This document shows positions 1 to 7,403 of a DNA stretch of 28,891 bases, piece after piece; position 1 is the first letter of the stretch, and the number at the start of each line of letters is the position of its first letter. The notes under the pieces were generated by a model. The model saw nothing but the letters and a program-made list of their open reading frames with translations, did not search any database and had not been told where the DNA came from. The DNA is from Acidimicrobiaceae bacterium. Its GTDB lineage: Bacteria > Actinomycetota > Acidimicrobiia > Acidimicrobiales > RAAP-2. Location: assembly GCA_003133075.1 (NCBI GenBank), contig PKZN01000081.1, positions 3,641 to 32,531 on the forward strand. Direction: 5' to 3'. The position numbers were made by a program, and so were the translations under genes.

Positions 1-410
1 GTGCCGGATTGATCGTTGAAACTCACGTTGGCCTCGACGAGGATCTCGGTGACGTTCCCATCGGCGGACGTGCCAACTTGTTTTGCACCGACGACCTTGT
101 TGACCGCGTCAGCGGCACGGATCTCTCGTTCAATCGAGGCTTCGTCCGTTGCGGTGAGCGCGTGGTGACTCGAAGCGGCGATGATGATCTGACTGTCGGT
201 GGACGTGTTGCCTTCGACGGGGATGAGGAGTTGGGCGGCCTGCTGGCTCGGAGCGGATGCCGGCAAGAACGTCGTGTTGTTGTTGTTGACCTCGCTCCCG
301 AGTGAGGGAAGAGCCTTTGCCGAGACGATGGCGACGAGGATCCATAGGACCACGACGACCCACCGGAATCGGACGACGAATCGACCGAGTCCTTCGAAAA
401 TCCGGTTCAT
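1..410 (-). CDS. MMPL/RND-family transporter, N-terminal part (cut by window edge)
   Basis: No stop is reached before the window edge, so only the first 136 residues are present. The reading begins MNRIFEGLGRFVVRFRW, then a hydrophobic helix at about residues 17-33, then a polar extracytoplasmic stretch (ALPSLGSEVNNNNTTFLPAS). An Arg-rich start, one membrane helix and a large outside loop is how actinobacterial MMPL lipid or drug exporters begin. The ATG at 410 is chosen because an in-frame TGA lies nine codons upstream and no other start intervenes. No strong Shine-Dalgarno is visible. It follows the MmcQ gene on the same strand after a 74-bp gap that contains a plausible promoter. The family assignment rests on the N-terminus only, and the substrate cannot be inferred. 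Confidence 0.75.
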   Translation of the reverse strand, partial: MNRIFEGLGRFVVRFRWVVVVLWILVAIVSAKALPSLGSEVNNNNTTFLPASAPSQQAAQLLIPVEGNTSTDSQIIIAASSHHALTATDEASIEREIRAADAVNKVVGAKQVGTSADGNVTEILVEANVSFNDQSG

Positions 411-446
411 CGAGTGGCTTTCTGGTGGGGGGTCAGAACTTCAGTG

Positions 447-474
447 AGATTAGCGGGAGGGCTTCGTGTCTCAA
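447..474 (-). promoter_or_regulatory. Candidate promoter for the MMPL gene
   Basis: On the minus strand TTGAGA (474-469) and TAATCT (452-447) are separated by 16 nt, close to the bacterial -35/-10 consensus. This would start transcription near 440 and give a leader of about 30 nt before the ATG at 410. Prediction from sequence only. Confidence 0.45.
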
Positions 475-484
475 CCAACGCGCG

Positions 485-856
485 TCACGCGTGGGGCCAG
501 TCGGCTTGTGAGAGCCGTACGCGAAGGGTTTTCGGTAAACCTTCGACGACTTGCTCATAGGAATGAATGATCATCTTCTTTATCTCGTCATCGGGAACGC
601 TGTCGTCCAACAGGACCGTGTTCCAGTGCGACTTATTGAGGTGATAGCCGGGTCGCACCGCGCCAAACTCTTCGCGCAACTCCAGCGCGATCACGGGGTC
701 GCACTTGAGCGAGAGAGCGGGTGGGGTCGCCTCGGGAGAGAGGATTACGAAAATCTTGCCGGCGACTTTGTAGACGTCGACGTCTGGACCGAAGGGTTGA
801 TCTTCGCTGGACTCGGGAAACTTCAAAGCGAAGGCGGCGACTTTCTCAGGCTCCAT
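485..856 (-). CDS. MmcQ/YjbR family protein
   Basis: This 123-residue protein matches the MmcQ/YjbR family, small CyaY-like-fold proteins often annotated as DNA-binding but without a settled biochemical role. Visible family features are the FPESSEDQPFGPD stretch near the N-terminus, a central VYKVAGKIFVIL strand pair, an SLKCDP segment, and GYHLNKSHWNTV towards the C-terminus. The ATG at 856 is preferred over the GTG at 871 because AGGAG sits about seven bases ahead of the ATG, and the GTG itself is part of that ribosome-binding region. It lies 57 bp downstream of the alpha/beta hydrolase on the same strand, so the two are probably co-transcribed. Length is normal for the family. Confidence 0.85.
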   Translation of the reverse strand: MEPEKVAAFALKFPESSEDQPFGPDVDVYKVAGKIFVILSPEATPPALSLKCDPVIALELREEFGAVRPGYHLNKSHWNTVLLDDSVPDDEIKKMIIHSYEQVVEGLPKTLRVRLSQADWPHA

Positions 857-913
857 GAAGAGACTCCTCACTGACGGGTTTCATACTGGCCTCGTTCATG
901 CGACCGGCCCCGC

Positions 914-1606
914 TCAACCCGTCGAGAGCAGGAGGTCGCAGAGCGCTGCTGGAAGAGACAACATCGGCGAATGGCCACTCTCGAGCACGGTGCTCTCATA
1001 ACAGCGCGTCGCCATGAGCTCTTGGAGGAGTGGGTCGATCGCCTGATCGAGGCTGCAGCGTACGTAGTAGGAGGGGACCTCGACGTCAAAGGCGGTCCGT
1101 GGGCTGCGAAAACTGGCGATGGTCTGGGTGGACAGCGACGCGACCGCACGTGCGGCGGTCTCCTCGGGGCAGTCCTGATAGAGCGCGGCGGTGGCGAGGA
1201 GGGGATTGAGTCGCAAGAAGTCGCCGTCGCGCTCGATGGCTTCATCGAGGCGCGTCGTCACGTCGACCTCGAGGATGGTTTCAGAGACACTTCGTCCGAG
1301 GGTGGGCACGAGGGCCGCCACGTAGATCAGCCGCTCGAGTTCGGGTATCTGATCGGCGGCTTCCGTGATGACGGCCCCACCGTAACTGTGGCCGACCAGC
1401 ACCACGGGGCCCTCGGCGTTGGCGATCTCGACGACGTCGCGGGCGTCGTCGGCGAGGAACGTATTGGGCTGCGCGCCGTGAGTGGAACTCGGGAGGTCGA
1501 GGGCGGTCCAGTTGACGCCTCGTCTGGTGAGCACGTCACCGACCTCGCCCCAGCACCACGCGCCGCCCCACGCACCGTGGACGAGAATGTAGGTCGTTTC
1601 GGCGAT
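914..1606 (-). CDS. Alpha/beta hydrolase, probable esterase, apparent AUC start
   Basis: The protein carries the N-terminal HGAW motif (LVHGAWGGAWCW) that forms the oxyanion-hole region, the nucleophile elbow GHSYGG (Ser74 by this numbering), and a C-terminal SGHSP that would supply the catalytic His. This is the plant methylesterase/EstC-like group of alpha/beta hydrolases, about 230 residues, usually esterases of small substrates; the substrate is unknown. Family members begin only a few residues before the HGAW strand. No in-frame ATG, GTG or TTG exists between there and position 1807, which is 147 bases inside divergent leuS. An ATC codon at 1606 sits behind AAAGGGGGG with a normal spacing, so I place the start there. 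A sequencing error or a far upstream start are alternatives. Confidence 0.75.
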   Translation of the reverse strand: MAETTYILVHGAWGGAWCWGEVGDVLTRRGVNWTALDLPSSTHGAQPNTFLADDARDVVEIANAEGPVVLVGHSYGGAVITEAADQIPELERLIYVAALVPTLGRSVSETILEVDVTTRLDEAIERDGDFLRLNPLLATAALYQDCPEETAARAVASLSTQTIASFRSPRTAFDVEVPSYYVRCSLDQAIDPLLQELMATRCYESTVLESGHSPMLSLPAALCDLLLSTG

Positions 1607-1648
1607 GGCGGGCCCCCCTTTGTGGAGAGAGGTTACGGGTAATTCTCG

Positions 1649-1654
1649 TACAAT
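1649..1654 (+). promoter_or_regulatory. -10 box for leaderless leuS
   Basis: TACAAT is followed by exactly six bases and then the leuS ATG at 1661, and no Shine-Dalgarno is present. Transcription starting about seven bases after a -10 hexamer would begin on the start codon itself. No clear -35 is visible. Confidence 0.6.
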
Positions 1655-1660
1655 GTCGTA

Positions 1661-4129
1661 ATGAGTCGGCCATTTGACGTCGTGGAGATAGAAGAGAAGT
1701 GGCAGGCGCGCTGGCTCGACGAGGGGACCTACGACGTCGACAACGACGACCCGCGCGAGCGCTACTACGCCTTGACGATGTACCCCTATCCTTCGGGCAC
1801 CGCCCATCAGGGCCACGTCCGCAACTACACCTTCGGTGACCTCGTCGTCCGCTACCAGACCATGCTCGGCAAGGCCGTGCTCTCGCCCTACGGGTTCGAC
1901 TCATTCGGGCTCCCGGCGGAGAACGCCGCCATCAAGGCCGGCAGCCACCCCCGGCCCTACACCGAAGCGCGCATGCACGAGCTCAAGACGTCCGTCCGTC
2001 GCCTCGGCGCGGTGTACGACTGGCGGCGCGAGGTGTACAGCCACGACCCCGAGTACATCAAGTGGTCCCAGACCATATTCCTGGCGTTCCTCAAGGCCGG
2101 GTTGGCCTACCGCGCGGACGCGCGGGTGAACTGGTGCCCGGGCTGTCTCACCGTGTTGGCGAATGAACAAGTGCTCGCCGATGGGACCTGTGAGCGCTCG
2201 GGCGATCTCGTGGTGCGCCGTCAGTTAGAGCAGTGGTTCTTTCGCATCACCGCCTACGCCGAGGAACTCCTGACGGGCGTCGACGACCTCGAGTGGCCCG
2301 AGCGCGTGAAGACCATGCAGAAGAACTGGATCGGCCGCAGCGAAGGAGTCGAGTTCGACCTGCCCCTCGCGGAGGATCGAGCGGTGGCGCTACGCGTCTT
2401 TACGACGCGCCCCGACACGGGCTACGGCGTTACCTACGCCGTCGTGGCCCCCGAACACCCGCTCCTCGAGACCCTTACGACCGACGCCCAGCGAGCCAGT
2501 GTCGACGAGATCGTCACGCGCGCCACCGCGACCAGTGAGATTGAACGCACGACCTCCTCGGCGGAGGGGATTGGACTGGAGAAGCGCGGCGCCTTTACTG
2601 GTGGCTACGTGGTCAATCCCTTCACGAATGAGTCGGTGCCGGTCTACGTGGCTGACTACGTGCTCGGTAACTACGGCACGGGCGCCATCATGGCGGTGCC
2701 CGGTGAGGACGAGCGCGACTTCGACTTCGCGAGCGTCCACGGCCTCCCCGTCGTCCACACCGTCCAGCCCCCCGAGGGTTTCGAGGACGGTGCTTACAGT
2801 GGCGACGGCGCCCACATCAACTCGGGGTTCCTCGACGGTCTCGACGTCGCGGCGGCGAAAGTGGCTGCGACGACGTATCTCGTCGAACACGCCCGGGGCA
2901 ACCCCAAGGTCAACTACCGACTCCGCGACTGGTTGGTGTCACGACAGCGCTTCTGGGGTTGCCCGATCCCGGTGGTGTACTGCGAGACCCACGGCATCGT
3001 GCCGGTACCCGAAGAAGACCTACCGGTGCTCGCGCCCGACGACGTGGTGATGAACGCCTCGGGCCAGTCGCCCTTGGCGACGCACGAAGGGTTCTTCAAC
3101 ACGGTCTGTCCCATCGACGGCGAGCCGGCGCGACGCGAGACGGACACGATGGACACTTTCACGGACTCGGGTTGGTACTACCTGCGCTTCGCCGACCCCT
3201 TCACGCCCACCATGGCCTTCGATCCGGCGCAAGCCTCCAAGTGGATGCCCGTCAATCAGTACATCGGGGGCATCGAGCACGCCATCTTGCATCTGCTGTA
3301 CGCGCGCTTTTACCTCAAGGCCCTCAACGACGTGGGTATGGGCGCGGGGCTCCCTCGCGAGCCATTCCAGCGCCTCTTCAGCCAGGGCATGATTCGACTC
3401 GACGGATCGAAGATGTCCAAGTCGAAGGGCAACCTCATCGCCCCCGAGGCCTACTACCCGACCGTCGGCGCCGATGGCCTGCGGCTCTTCCACCTCTTCG
3501 CGGGTCCCCCCGCCGACGACATGGACTGGACGGACCAGACCGACGAAGTCATCGAGGGCTGCGCACGATTCATCGACCGCTTCTACCGCCTCTGGCACCA
3601 CTACGACGTCAACATCCACGGCGGTCTCGACGACGCGGACGCCCACGTGCGTCAAGAGACGCACCGCACCATCGCCCGGGTGACCAACGACCTCAATCGC
3701 TGGAGTTACAACACCGCGGTCGCCGCCCTCATGGAACTCCTCAACACGCTCTCGCGCGCCGCGCGAAGCGAGACGGGCATCGCCGCCGAAACGTTGGAAG
3801 AGAGCCTCGACGTCATGGCGAAACTCCTCGCGCCCATGGCGCCGCACATCACGGCCGAGCTCTGGGAGGAGCGTCACCCCGACCTGCCGAGCGTGCACCT
3901 CACCGCCTGGCCCGTGGCGGACCCCGCGATGCTGGTCGAGACCGAGGTGACGATGGTGGTGCAGGTGAATGGGAAAGTCAAGGCTCGTCTCCTCGTCGCT
4001 CCCTCGATCAGTGAAGACGAAGCGACGGCCGCCGCGCTCGCCGACCTCGACGTGATCGATGCCTTGAAGGGCGCGACACCGGCGCGCGTCGTGGCTCGAC
4101 CACCGCGAATGGTGAACATCGTTCTCTAA
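1661..4129 (+). CDS. leuS: Leucyl-tRNA synthetase
   Basis: This class I aminoacyl-tRNA synthetase charges tRNA-Leu. The HIGH-type signature is HQGH (residues 49-52) in GTAHQGHVRNY, and the second signature is KMSKS (584-588). Between them lie a zinc-knuckle region (NWCPGC...ADGTCERSG), the editing domain (FTTRPDTGYG, later TGAIMAVPGEDERD) and the WYYLRFADP stretch. The C-terminus has the anticodon-binding helices and the small VQVNGKVKARL end domain. At 822 residues it is shorter than many actinobacterial LeuRS but close to other bacterial forms. The zinc knuckle has lost one cysteine of the last CxxC pair (CERS). The ATG start lies six bases after a TACAAT box, suggesting a leaderless message. 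The next gene overlaps its stop codon by one base. Confidence 0.97.
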   Translation: MSRPFDVVEIEEKWQARWLDEGTYDVDNDDPRERYYALTMYPYPSGTAHQGHVRNYTFGDLVVRYQTMLGKAVLSPYGFDSFGLPAENAAIKAGSHPRPYTEARMHELKTSVRRLGAVYDWRREVYSHDPEYIKWSQTIFLAFLKAGLAYRADARVNWCPGCLTVLANEQVLADGTCERSGDLVVRRQLEQWFFRITAYAEELLTGVDDLEWPERVKTMQKNWIGRSEGVEFDLPLAEDRAVALRVFTTRPDTGYGVTYAVVAPEHPLLETLTTDAQRASVDEIVTRATATSEIERTTSSAEGIGLEKRGAFTGGYVVNPFTNESVPVYVADYVLGNYGTGAIMAVPGEDERDFDFASVHGLPVVHTVQPPEGFEDGAYSGDGAHINSGFLDGLDVAAAKVAATTYLVEHARGNPKVNYRLRDWLVSRQRFWGCPIPVVYCETHGIVPVPEEDLPVLAPDDVVMNASGQSPLATHEGFFNTVCPIDGEPARRETDTMDTFTDSGWYYLRFADPFTPTMAFDPAQASKWMPVNQYIGGIEHAILHLLYARFYLKALNDVGMGAGLPREPFQRLFSQGMIRLDGSKMSKSKGNLIAPEAYYPTVGADGLRLFHLFAGPPADDMDWTDQTDEVIEGCARFIDRFYRLWHHYDVNIHGGLDDADAHVRQETHRTIARVTNDLNRWSYNTAVAALMELLNTLSRAARSETGIAAETLEESLDVMAKLLAPMAPHITAELWEERHPDLPSVHLTAWPVADPAMLVETEVTMVVQVNGKVKARLLVAPSISEDEATAAALADLDVIDALKGATPARVVARPPRMVNIVL

Positions 4130-4719
4130 TGGCGGCCAAGAAATCGTCGTCGCACCAGACCACCGTCACTATCGAGCCGCCACAGTTCGACCGGCCCGAG
4201 GTGGAGATTCGCGCGTCGACGCGGCGAAAAAAGACCGGCAACGCCCACTGGTCCGGGAGCCGCATCGTCGTGCAGATCCCCGCCCGCGTACGCGGGCGGG
4301 AGCGTCGCGAGTTCGTCGACGACCTGGTCTTGCGCCTCATGAGCCAACGTCCCCAGAACGCCGCCGGTGACGGCGCGCTCGAAGAACGTGCCGTCGCCCT
4401 CGCCGAGCTCTACAACGACGGGGTGCTGCCCGCGTCGGTGCGATGGGTGAATAACCAACGCGCTCGCTGGGCGTCGTGTTCACCCGACACCCGCGAGATT
4501 CGAATCTCTTCTCGACTGCGTCAGTGTCCCGAGTGGGTGATTGACGCTGTCTTGGTGCACGAATTAGCGCACCTCCAAGAAGCCGACCACTCACCAGAGT
4601 TCTACGAAATCGCCGACCGCCATCCTCGCCAGCACGACAGTGGTCTCTTCTTGGACGGCTACGCCCTCGGTCTCGGACTGCGCATTGAGTCGGGCGACGT
4701 CGACTTGGAGTCGGCCTAG
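4129..4719 (+). CDS. YgjP-like (DUF45) zinc metallopeptidase-fold protein
   Basis: The central feature is HELAH (144-148), followed by a third probable zinc ligand His154 in EADHSPEF. It is preceded by RWVNNQRARWASCS, the version here of the RWGSCS stretch of the YgjP/DUF45 (WLM-like) peptidase family. The first 100 residues are basic and poorly conserved. YgjP-family proteins have a metallopeptidase fold, but their substrates are mostly unknown. The ATG shares one base with the leuS TAA (TAATG), so translation is probably coupled to leuS. Its 3' end overlaps the convergent PAC2 gene by the four bases CTAG. The 196-residue length is typical. Confidence 0.85.
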   Translation: MAAKKSSSHQTTVTIEPPQFDRPEVEIRASTRRKKTGNAHWSGSRIVVQIPARVRGRERREFVDDLVLRLMSQRPQNAAGDGALEERAVALAELYNDGVLPASVRWVNNQRARWASCSPDTREIRISSRLRQCPEWVIDAVLVHELAHLQEADHSPEFYEIADRHPRQHDSGLFLDGYALGLGLRIESGDVDLESA

Positions 4720-5597
4720 CTCGCTTCGCCTCGCAGGAATCGCTCCAACTCGGCCGCCAACTCATCACCGCTCGGGAGCTCCTCGCCGAGCGACGTGCCT
4801 TCGCTCTCGTCGGCCGCGGCTTCGAGACGCTGGACCATTGAGGAGTGTTCGGGATTGTTCGTGACGAGTTCGTCGACGCGTTGACGCGCCTCTTCGGCCG
4901 CCGCGCGAAGTGGACCGGCGTCCAACGTCAGCCCCGCGATGCTCGCGAGTCCGTCGATGAGGGCGGCCGACGCTTGGGGGTAGGGCATGGAGGAGACGTA
5001 GTGCGGCACCCGGGCCCAGAGCGTGACGATGTCCATGTCCACTTCGGCGAAGCCCAACTCCAAGGCGGTGCCGATGCCCGCGGGGACTTCGAGCTCACCC
5101 GAGACGGAACCGACGGTGGTGAGGAGGTGCGCGCTCGGGGCCGGGGCCGTGCCGATCACCCGCACCGGCCGGGTGTGGGGTGTGGGGGCGGGGAAGGCGC
5201 CGAGTCCGACGACCAGGCGCACGTCAAATCGACCGGCCGCGTCGGTCACCACGTCGACGAAGTCGCTCCAGTGAAAGTCCGGCTCCGGGCCGACCAGGAA
5301 CAGTACGTCGGCGCCGTCCCCGTCGCGACCGTAGCGCAGTTGGATCTCCGGCCAGGTCAGTTCGGTCGTGATCCCGTCGACGATGCGCGCGAGCGGCCGG
5401 CGGGCGCGCTGATCGATGAAGTACTCGGTGTCAAAGGTCGCGAGCACGTCGGTGGGCGTCGTTTCGAGCAAGGTCGCTACCGCGGTGCTCGCCCCGAGCC
5501 CGGCGTCGATCCATCCCTCGAGGCCGATCACCAGCACCGGCTCGTTGAGGTCGGGGTCGGCCAAGAAGATGATGCGGTCGTAGATCTCGTCGTCCAT
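4716..5597 (-). CDS. PAC2 family protein
   Basis: A 293-residue protein of the PAC2 family, named after a eukaryotic proteasome-assembly chaperone and widespread in actinobacteria, where its function is not settled. The family pattern is visible in the N-terminal PVLVIGLEGWIDAG, the middle DVLFLVGPEPDFHW, the RLVVGLGAFPAPTPHTRP strand-loop, and YVSSMPYPQA. The C-terminal 60 residues are acidic and probably helical. No proteasome gene is in this window. The ATG overlaps the stop of the upstream phosphotransferase (TGATG), so the two are translationally coupled. A longer upstream reading into the phosphotransferase was rejected because it is an out-of-frame shadow. Confidence 0.85.
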   Translation of the reverse strand: MDDEIYDRIIFLADPDLNEPVLVIGLEGWIDAGLGASTAVATLLETTPTDVLATFDTEYFIDQRARRPLARIVDGITTELTWPEIQLRYGRDGDGADVLFLVGPEPDFHWSDFVDVVTDAAGRFDVRLVVGLGAFPAPTPHTRPVRVIGTAPAPSAHLLTTVGSVSGELEVPAGIGTALELGFAEVDMDIVTLWARVPHYVSSMPYPQASAALIDGLASIAGLTLDAGPLRAAAEEARQRVDELVTNNPEHSSMVQRLEAAADESEGTSLGEELPSGDELAAELERFLRGEAS

Positions 5598-6631
5598 CAG
5601 CCCTCCAACGTCTTCTTCGCCGTCTCGGCCAACTGCGCGATGTGAGCGGGCCACTCTTCGACGCTGCCTTGATCGCCGGCGGTCGCGCCGGCGCGGTACC
5701 TCGCGAAGACGCCCTGCATGATGCAGGCCAACTTCCAATACCCAAAGGCTTGGTAGTAGGCGACGTCACTGACGTCCAGCGTCGAGTGTGCGGCGTAGGC
5801 CTTTAAAACCTCGTCGCGGGTCACGAAGCCCGGGGCGGTCGTCGGCGCCGCGCCCAGCAAGGTCGCCGACGCGTCGCCCGGTTCGGTCCAGTAACACAGC
5901 AGCACCCCGAGGTCCGCCATCGGATCACCCAACGTGCAGATCTCCCAGTCCAAGATGGCCCGCACCTTGCCCTCGTCGTCGAGGACGGTGTTGTCCAAGC
6001 GGTAGTCCCCATGGACCACCGAGACGCGCTGCTGGATCGGGATCGTTCGAGCGAGCAGGTCCCCGACCTCTTCAACCACGGTCTCGTGGTCGACGCCGTC
6101 GACCTTCATCTGCTCGAACTGCCCACGCCAGCGGCGCACTTGTCGCTCGATGTAGCCGTCGTGTCGCGCCAGTTCGCCCAGTCCCGCCGCGTCGACGTCG
6201 ACGTCGTGCAACCGCGCCAAGGTCGTCGCCAAGTTGTCACCGATCTGACCTCGGATGGCTTCGCTGAAGGCCGCCACAGCCTGGTCGCGGTCCCGCACGA
6301 TGGCGCCTTCGACGAACTCCATGACGTAAAAGGGACGTTCGTTGACCGCGTCGTCAACGCAGAGCCCGAGCGGACGCGGGACCGGGATGCCGAGAGGGTA
6401 GAGGGCCTCGATGATCGTGTGTTCGCGCACCATGTCGTGGGCCGTCGGCAAGACGTGGCTCACCGGTGGGCGTCGCAGGGCGTAGGTCGCGCCCGTCGCG
6501 TCGGTGACGCGGAAGGTCAGATTCGAGCGTCCTCCCGCGACGAGATCGAACTCGATCGGGCCCTGCGCGCCGACGTGTTCCTCGAGCCACGCGGTGACGT
6601 TCGTCTCGTCGATTCCCGTCACGTTGCCCAT
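5597..6631 (-). CDS. APH-family phosphotransferase (ACAD11/FadE36-like kinase domain)
   Basis: A 344-residue protein kinase-like fold. The catalytic loop is HGDYRLDN (207-214), and the metal-binding segment is DWE (228-230) followed by LGDPMADLG (234-242). The N-lobe shows FDLVAGGRSNLTFRV and YALRRPP, which in this subfamily hold the nucleotide. This pattern fits the phosphotransferase group related to the N-terminal domain of acyl-CoA dehydrogenase family member 11 and actinobacterial FadE36-type proteins. Members are thought to phosphorylate hydroxyacyl or other small-molecule substrates rather than aminoglycosides. The ATG is favoured over upstream readings, which run back into the divergent thioredoxin gene. 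It heads a two-gene unit with the PAC2 gene. Confidence 0.88.
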   Translation of the reverse strand: MGNVTGIDETNVTAWLEEHVGAQGPIEFDLVAGGRSNLTFRVTDATGATYALRRPPVSHVLPTAHDMVREHTIIEALYPLGIPVPRPLGLCVDDAVNERPFYVMEFVEGAIVRDRDQAVAAFSEAIRGQIGDNLATTLARLHDVDVDAAGLGELARHDGYIERQVRRWRGQFEQMKVDGVDHETVVEEVGDLLARTIPIQQRVSVVHGDYRLDNTVLDDEGKVRAILDWEICTLGDPMADLGVLLCYWTEPGDASATLLGAAPTTAPGFVTRDEVLKAYAAHSTLDVSDVAYYQAFGYWKLACIMQGVFARYRAGATAGDQGSVEEWPAHIAQLAETAKKTLEG

Positions 6632-6639
6632 ACGAATCG

Positions 6640-6645
6640 AGGCTA
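6640..6645 (-). promoter_or_regulatory. Candidate -10 box for the phosphotransferase-PAC2 unit
   Basis: TAGCCT on the minus strand ends eight bases before the ATG at 6631, implying a leaderless or nearly leaderless transcript. It lies back to back with the thioredoxin -10. With 17-nt spacers the two -35 regions would coincide at 6663-6668. Confidence 0.4.
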
Positions 6646-6685
6646 ACAGTGAGGACTGACCCCTCCAGAAATCGGCATCGCCCGT

Positions 6686-6691
6686 TAGGCT
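6686..6691 (+). promoter_or_regulatory. Candidate -10 box for the thioredoxin-folP2-holA operon
   Basis: TAGGCT is followed by seven bases and the GTG at 6699, with no Shine-Dalgarno. This fits a leaderless start. Confidence 0.5.
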
Positions 6692-6698
6692 GGCCGTC

Positions 6699-7403
6699 GT
6701 GAAAGATGTCACCGACGCCACATTTTTAACTGACGTCATCGAACGATCGAAGACCGTGCCCGTGGTGGTGGACCTGTGGGCGGAGTGGTGCGGGCCGTGT
6801 AAAACGCTCGGGCCAATCCTCGAAAAGGTCGTCGAGGAGACCAACGGCGCCGTCGAACTGGCCAAGGTTGACGTTGACGCGAATCGTGAGATCGCGGCCG
6901 CGTTCCAGGTGCAGTCGATCCCGGCGGTGTTCGCCATCGCCGACGGCAAAGTGGTCGACACGTTCGTCGGTGCGCTGCCCGAGGCGCAGGTCCGCGCGTT
7001 CATCGAGAAACTCGCGCCCGGGGCGTCGAAGGTGGATCAACTCCTCGACGCGGGGGACGAGACGTCGCTGCGCGAGGCGGTCGCGATGGACCCGACGAAC
7101 TCGGAGGCGGCGGTCGCTCTGGCGGACTTCTTACGTCAAGAAGACAAACTCGACGACGCCGAAGCGCTGCTGGTTCCTTTCCCGAACGTGCTGGCGGCAA
7201 AAACGGTGCTCGCGCGCATTCGACTTCAGCGCAGCGGCGTGCGACTCGACGGCGACCTCGACTTGACGCTCGAACACCTCCTCGAGCAGTCCGCAACCAA
7301 CGACGCCTTAAAGACGCAGTTGCTCGAGGTGCTCGACGCGCTCGGCCCCCAGGATCCCCGCTACGTGTCCTACCGTCGCCGCCTCGCCAGTCGCCTCTAC
7401 TAG
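6699..7403 (+). CDS. Thioredoxin-domain protein with TPR-like C-terminus (YbbN/CnoX-like)
   Basis: The first about 110 residues are a thioredoxin fold with the redox motif WCGPC (30-34) and the cis-proline region FQVQSIPAVF. The second half (about 115-234) is helical, with alternating EAAVALADFLRQEDKLDDAEALL segments resembling tetratricopeptide repeats. This is the architecture of YbbN/CnoX, a chaperone-like protein that protects clients from oxidative and heat stress in proteobacteria. Unlike E. coli YbbN, which lacks an active CxxC pair, this copy keeps both cysteines, as many actinobacterial homologues do. The GTG start has no ribosome-binding site but a -10-like box seven bases upstream. 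The stop overlaps the next gene by one base (TAGTG). Confidence 0.88.
   Translation: MKDVTDATFLTDVIERSKTVPVVVDLWAEWCGPCKTLGPILEKVVEETNGAVELAKVDVDANREIAAAFQVQSIPAVFAIADGKVVDTFVGALPEAQVRAFIEKLAPGASKVDQLLDAGDETSLREAVAMDPTNSEAAVALADFLRQEDKLDDAEALLVPFPNVLAAKTVLARIRLQRSGVRLDGDLDLTLEHLLEQSATNDALKTQLLEVLDALGPQDPRYVSYRRRLASRLY

Noticed and set aside
971..1642. 223-residue plus-strand reading antisense to the hydrolase
   Set aside because: Codon-structure shadow of the minus-strand gene. It has no recognisable domain, and the hydrolase motifs on the other strand are unmistakable.
3020..3898. 292-residue minus-strand reading inside leuS
   Set aside because: Val/Glu/Arg/Asp-rich mirror of the leuS codons, with no domain. 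leuS is intact across the region.
6724..6736. 13-base match TTTTTAACTGACG shared by the thioredoxin gene and lepA (about 10784-10796)
   Set aside because: In both genes it is in frame and encodes Phe-Leu-Thr-Asp with the same codons. A short coincidence, not a repeat.
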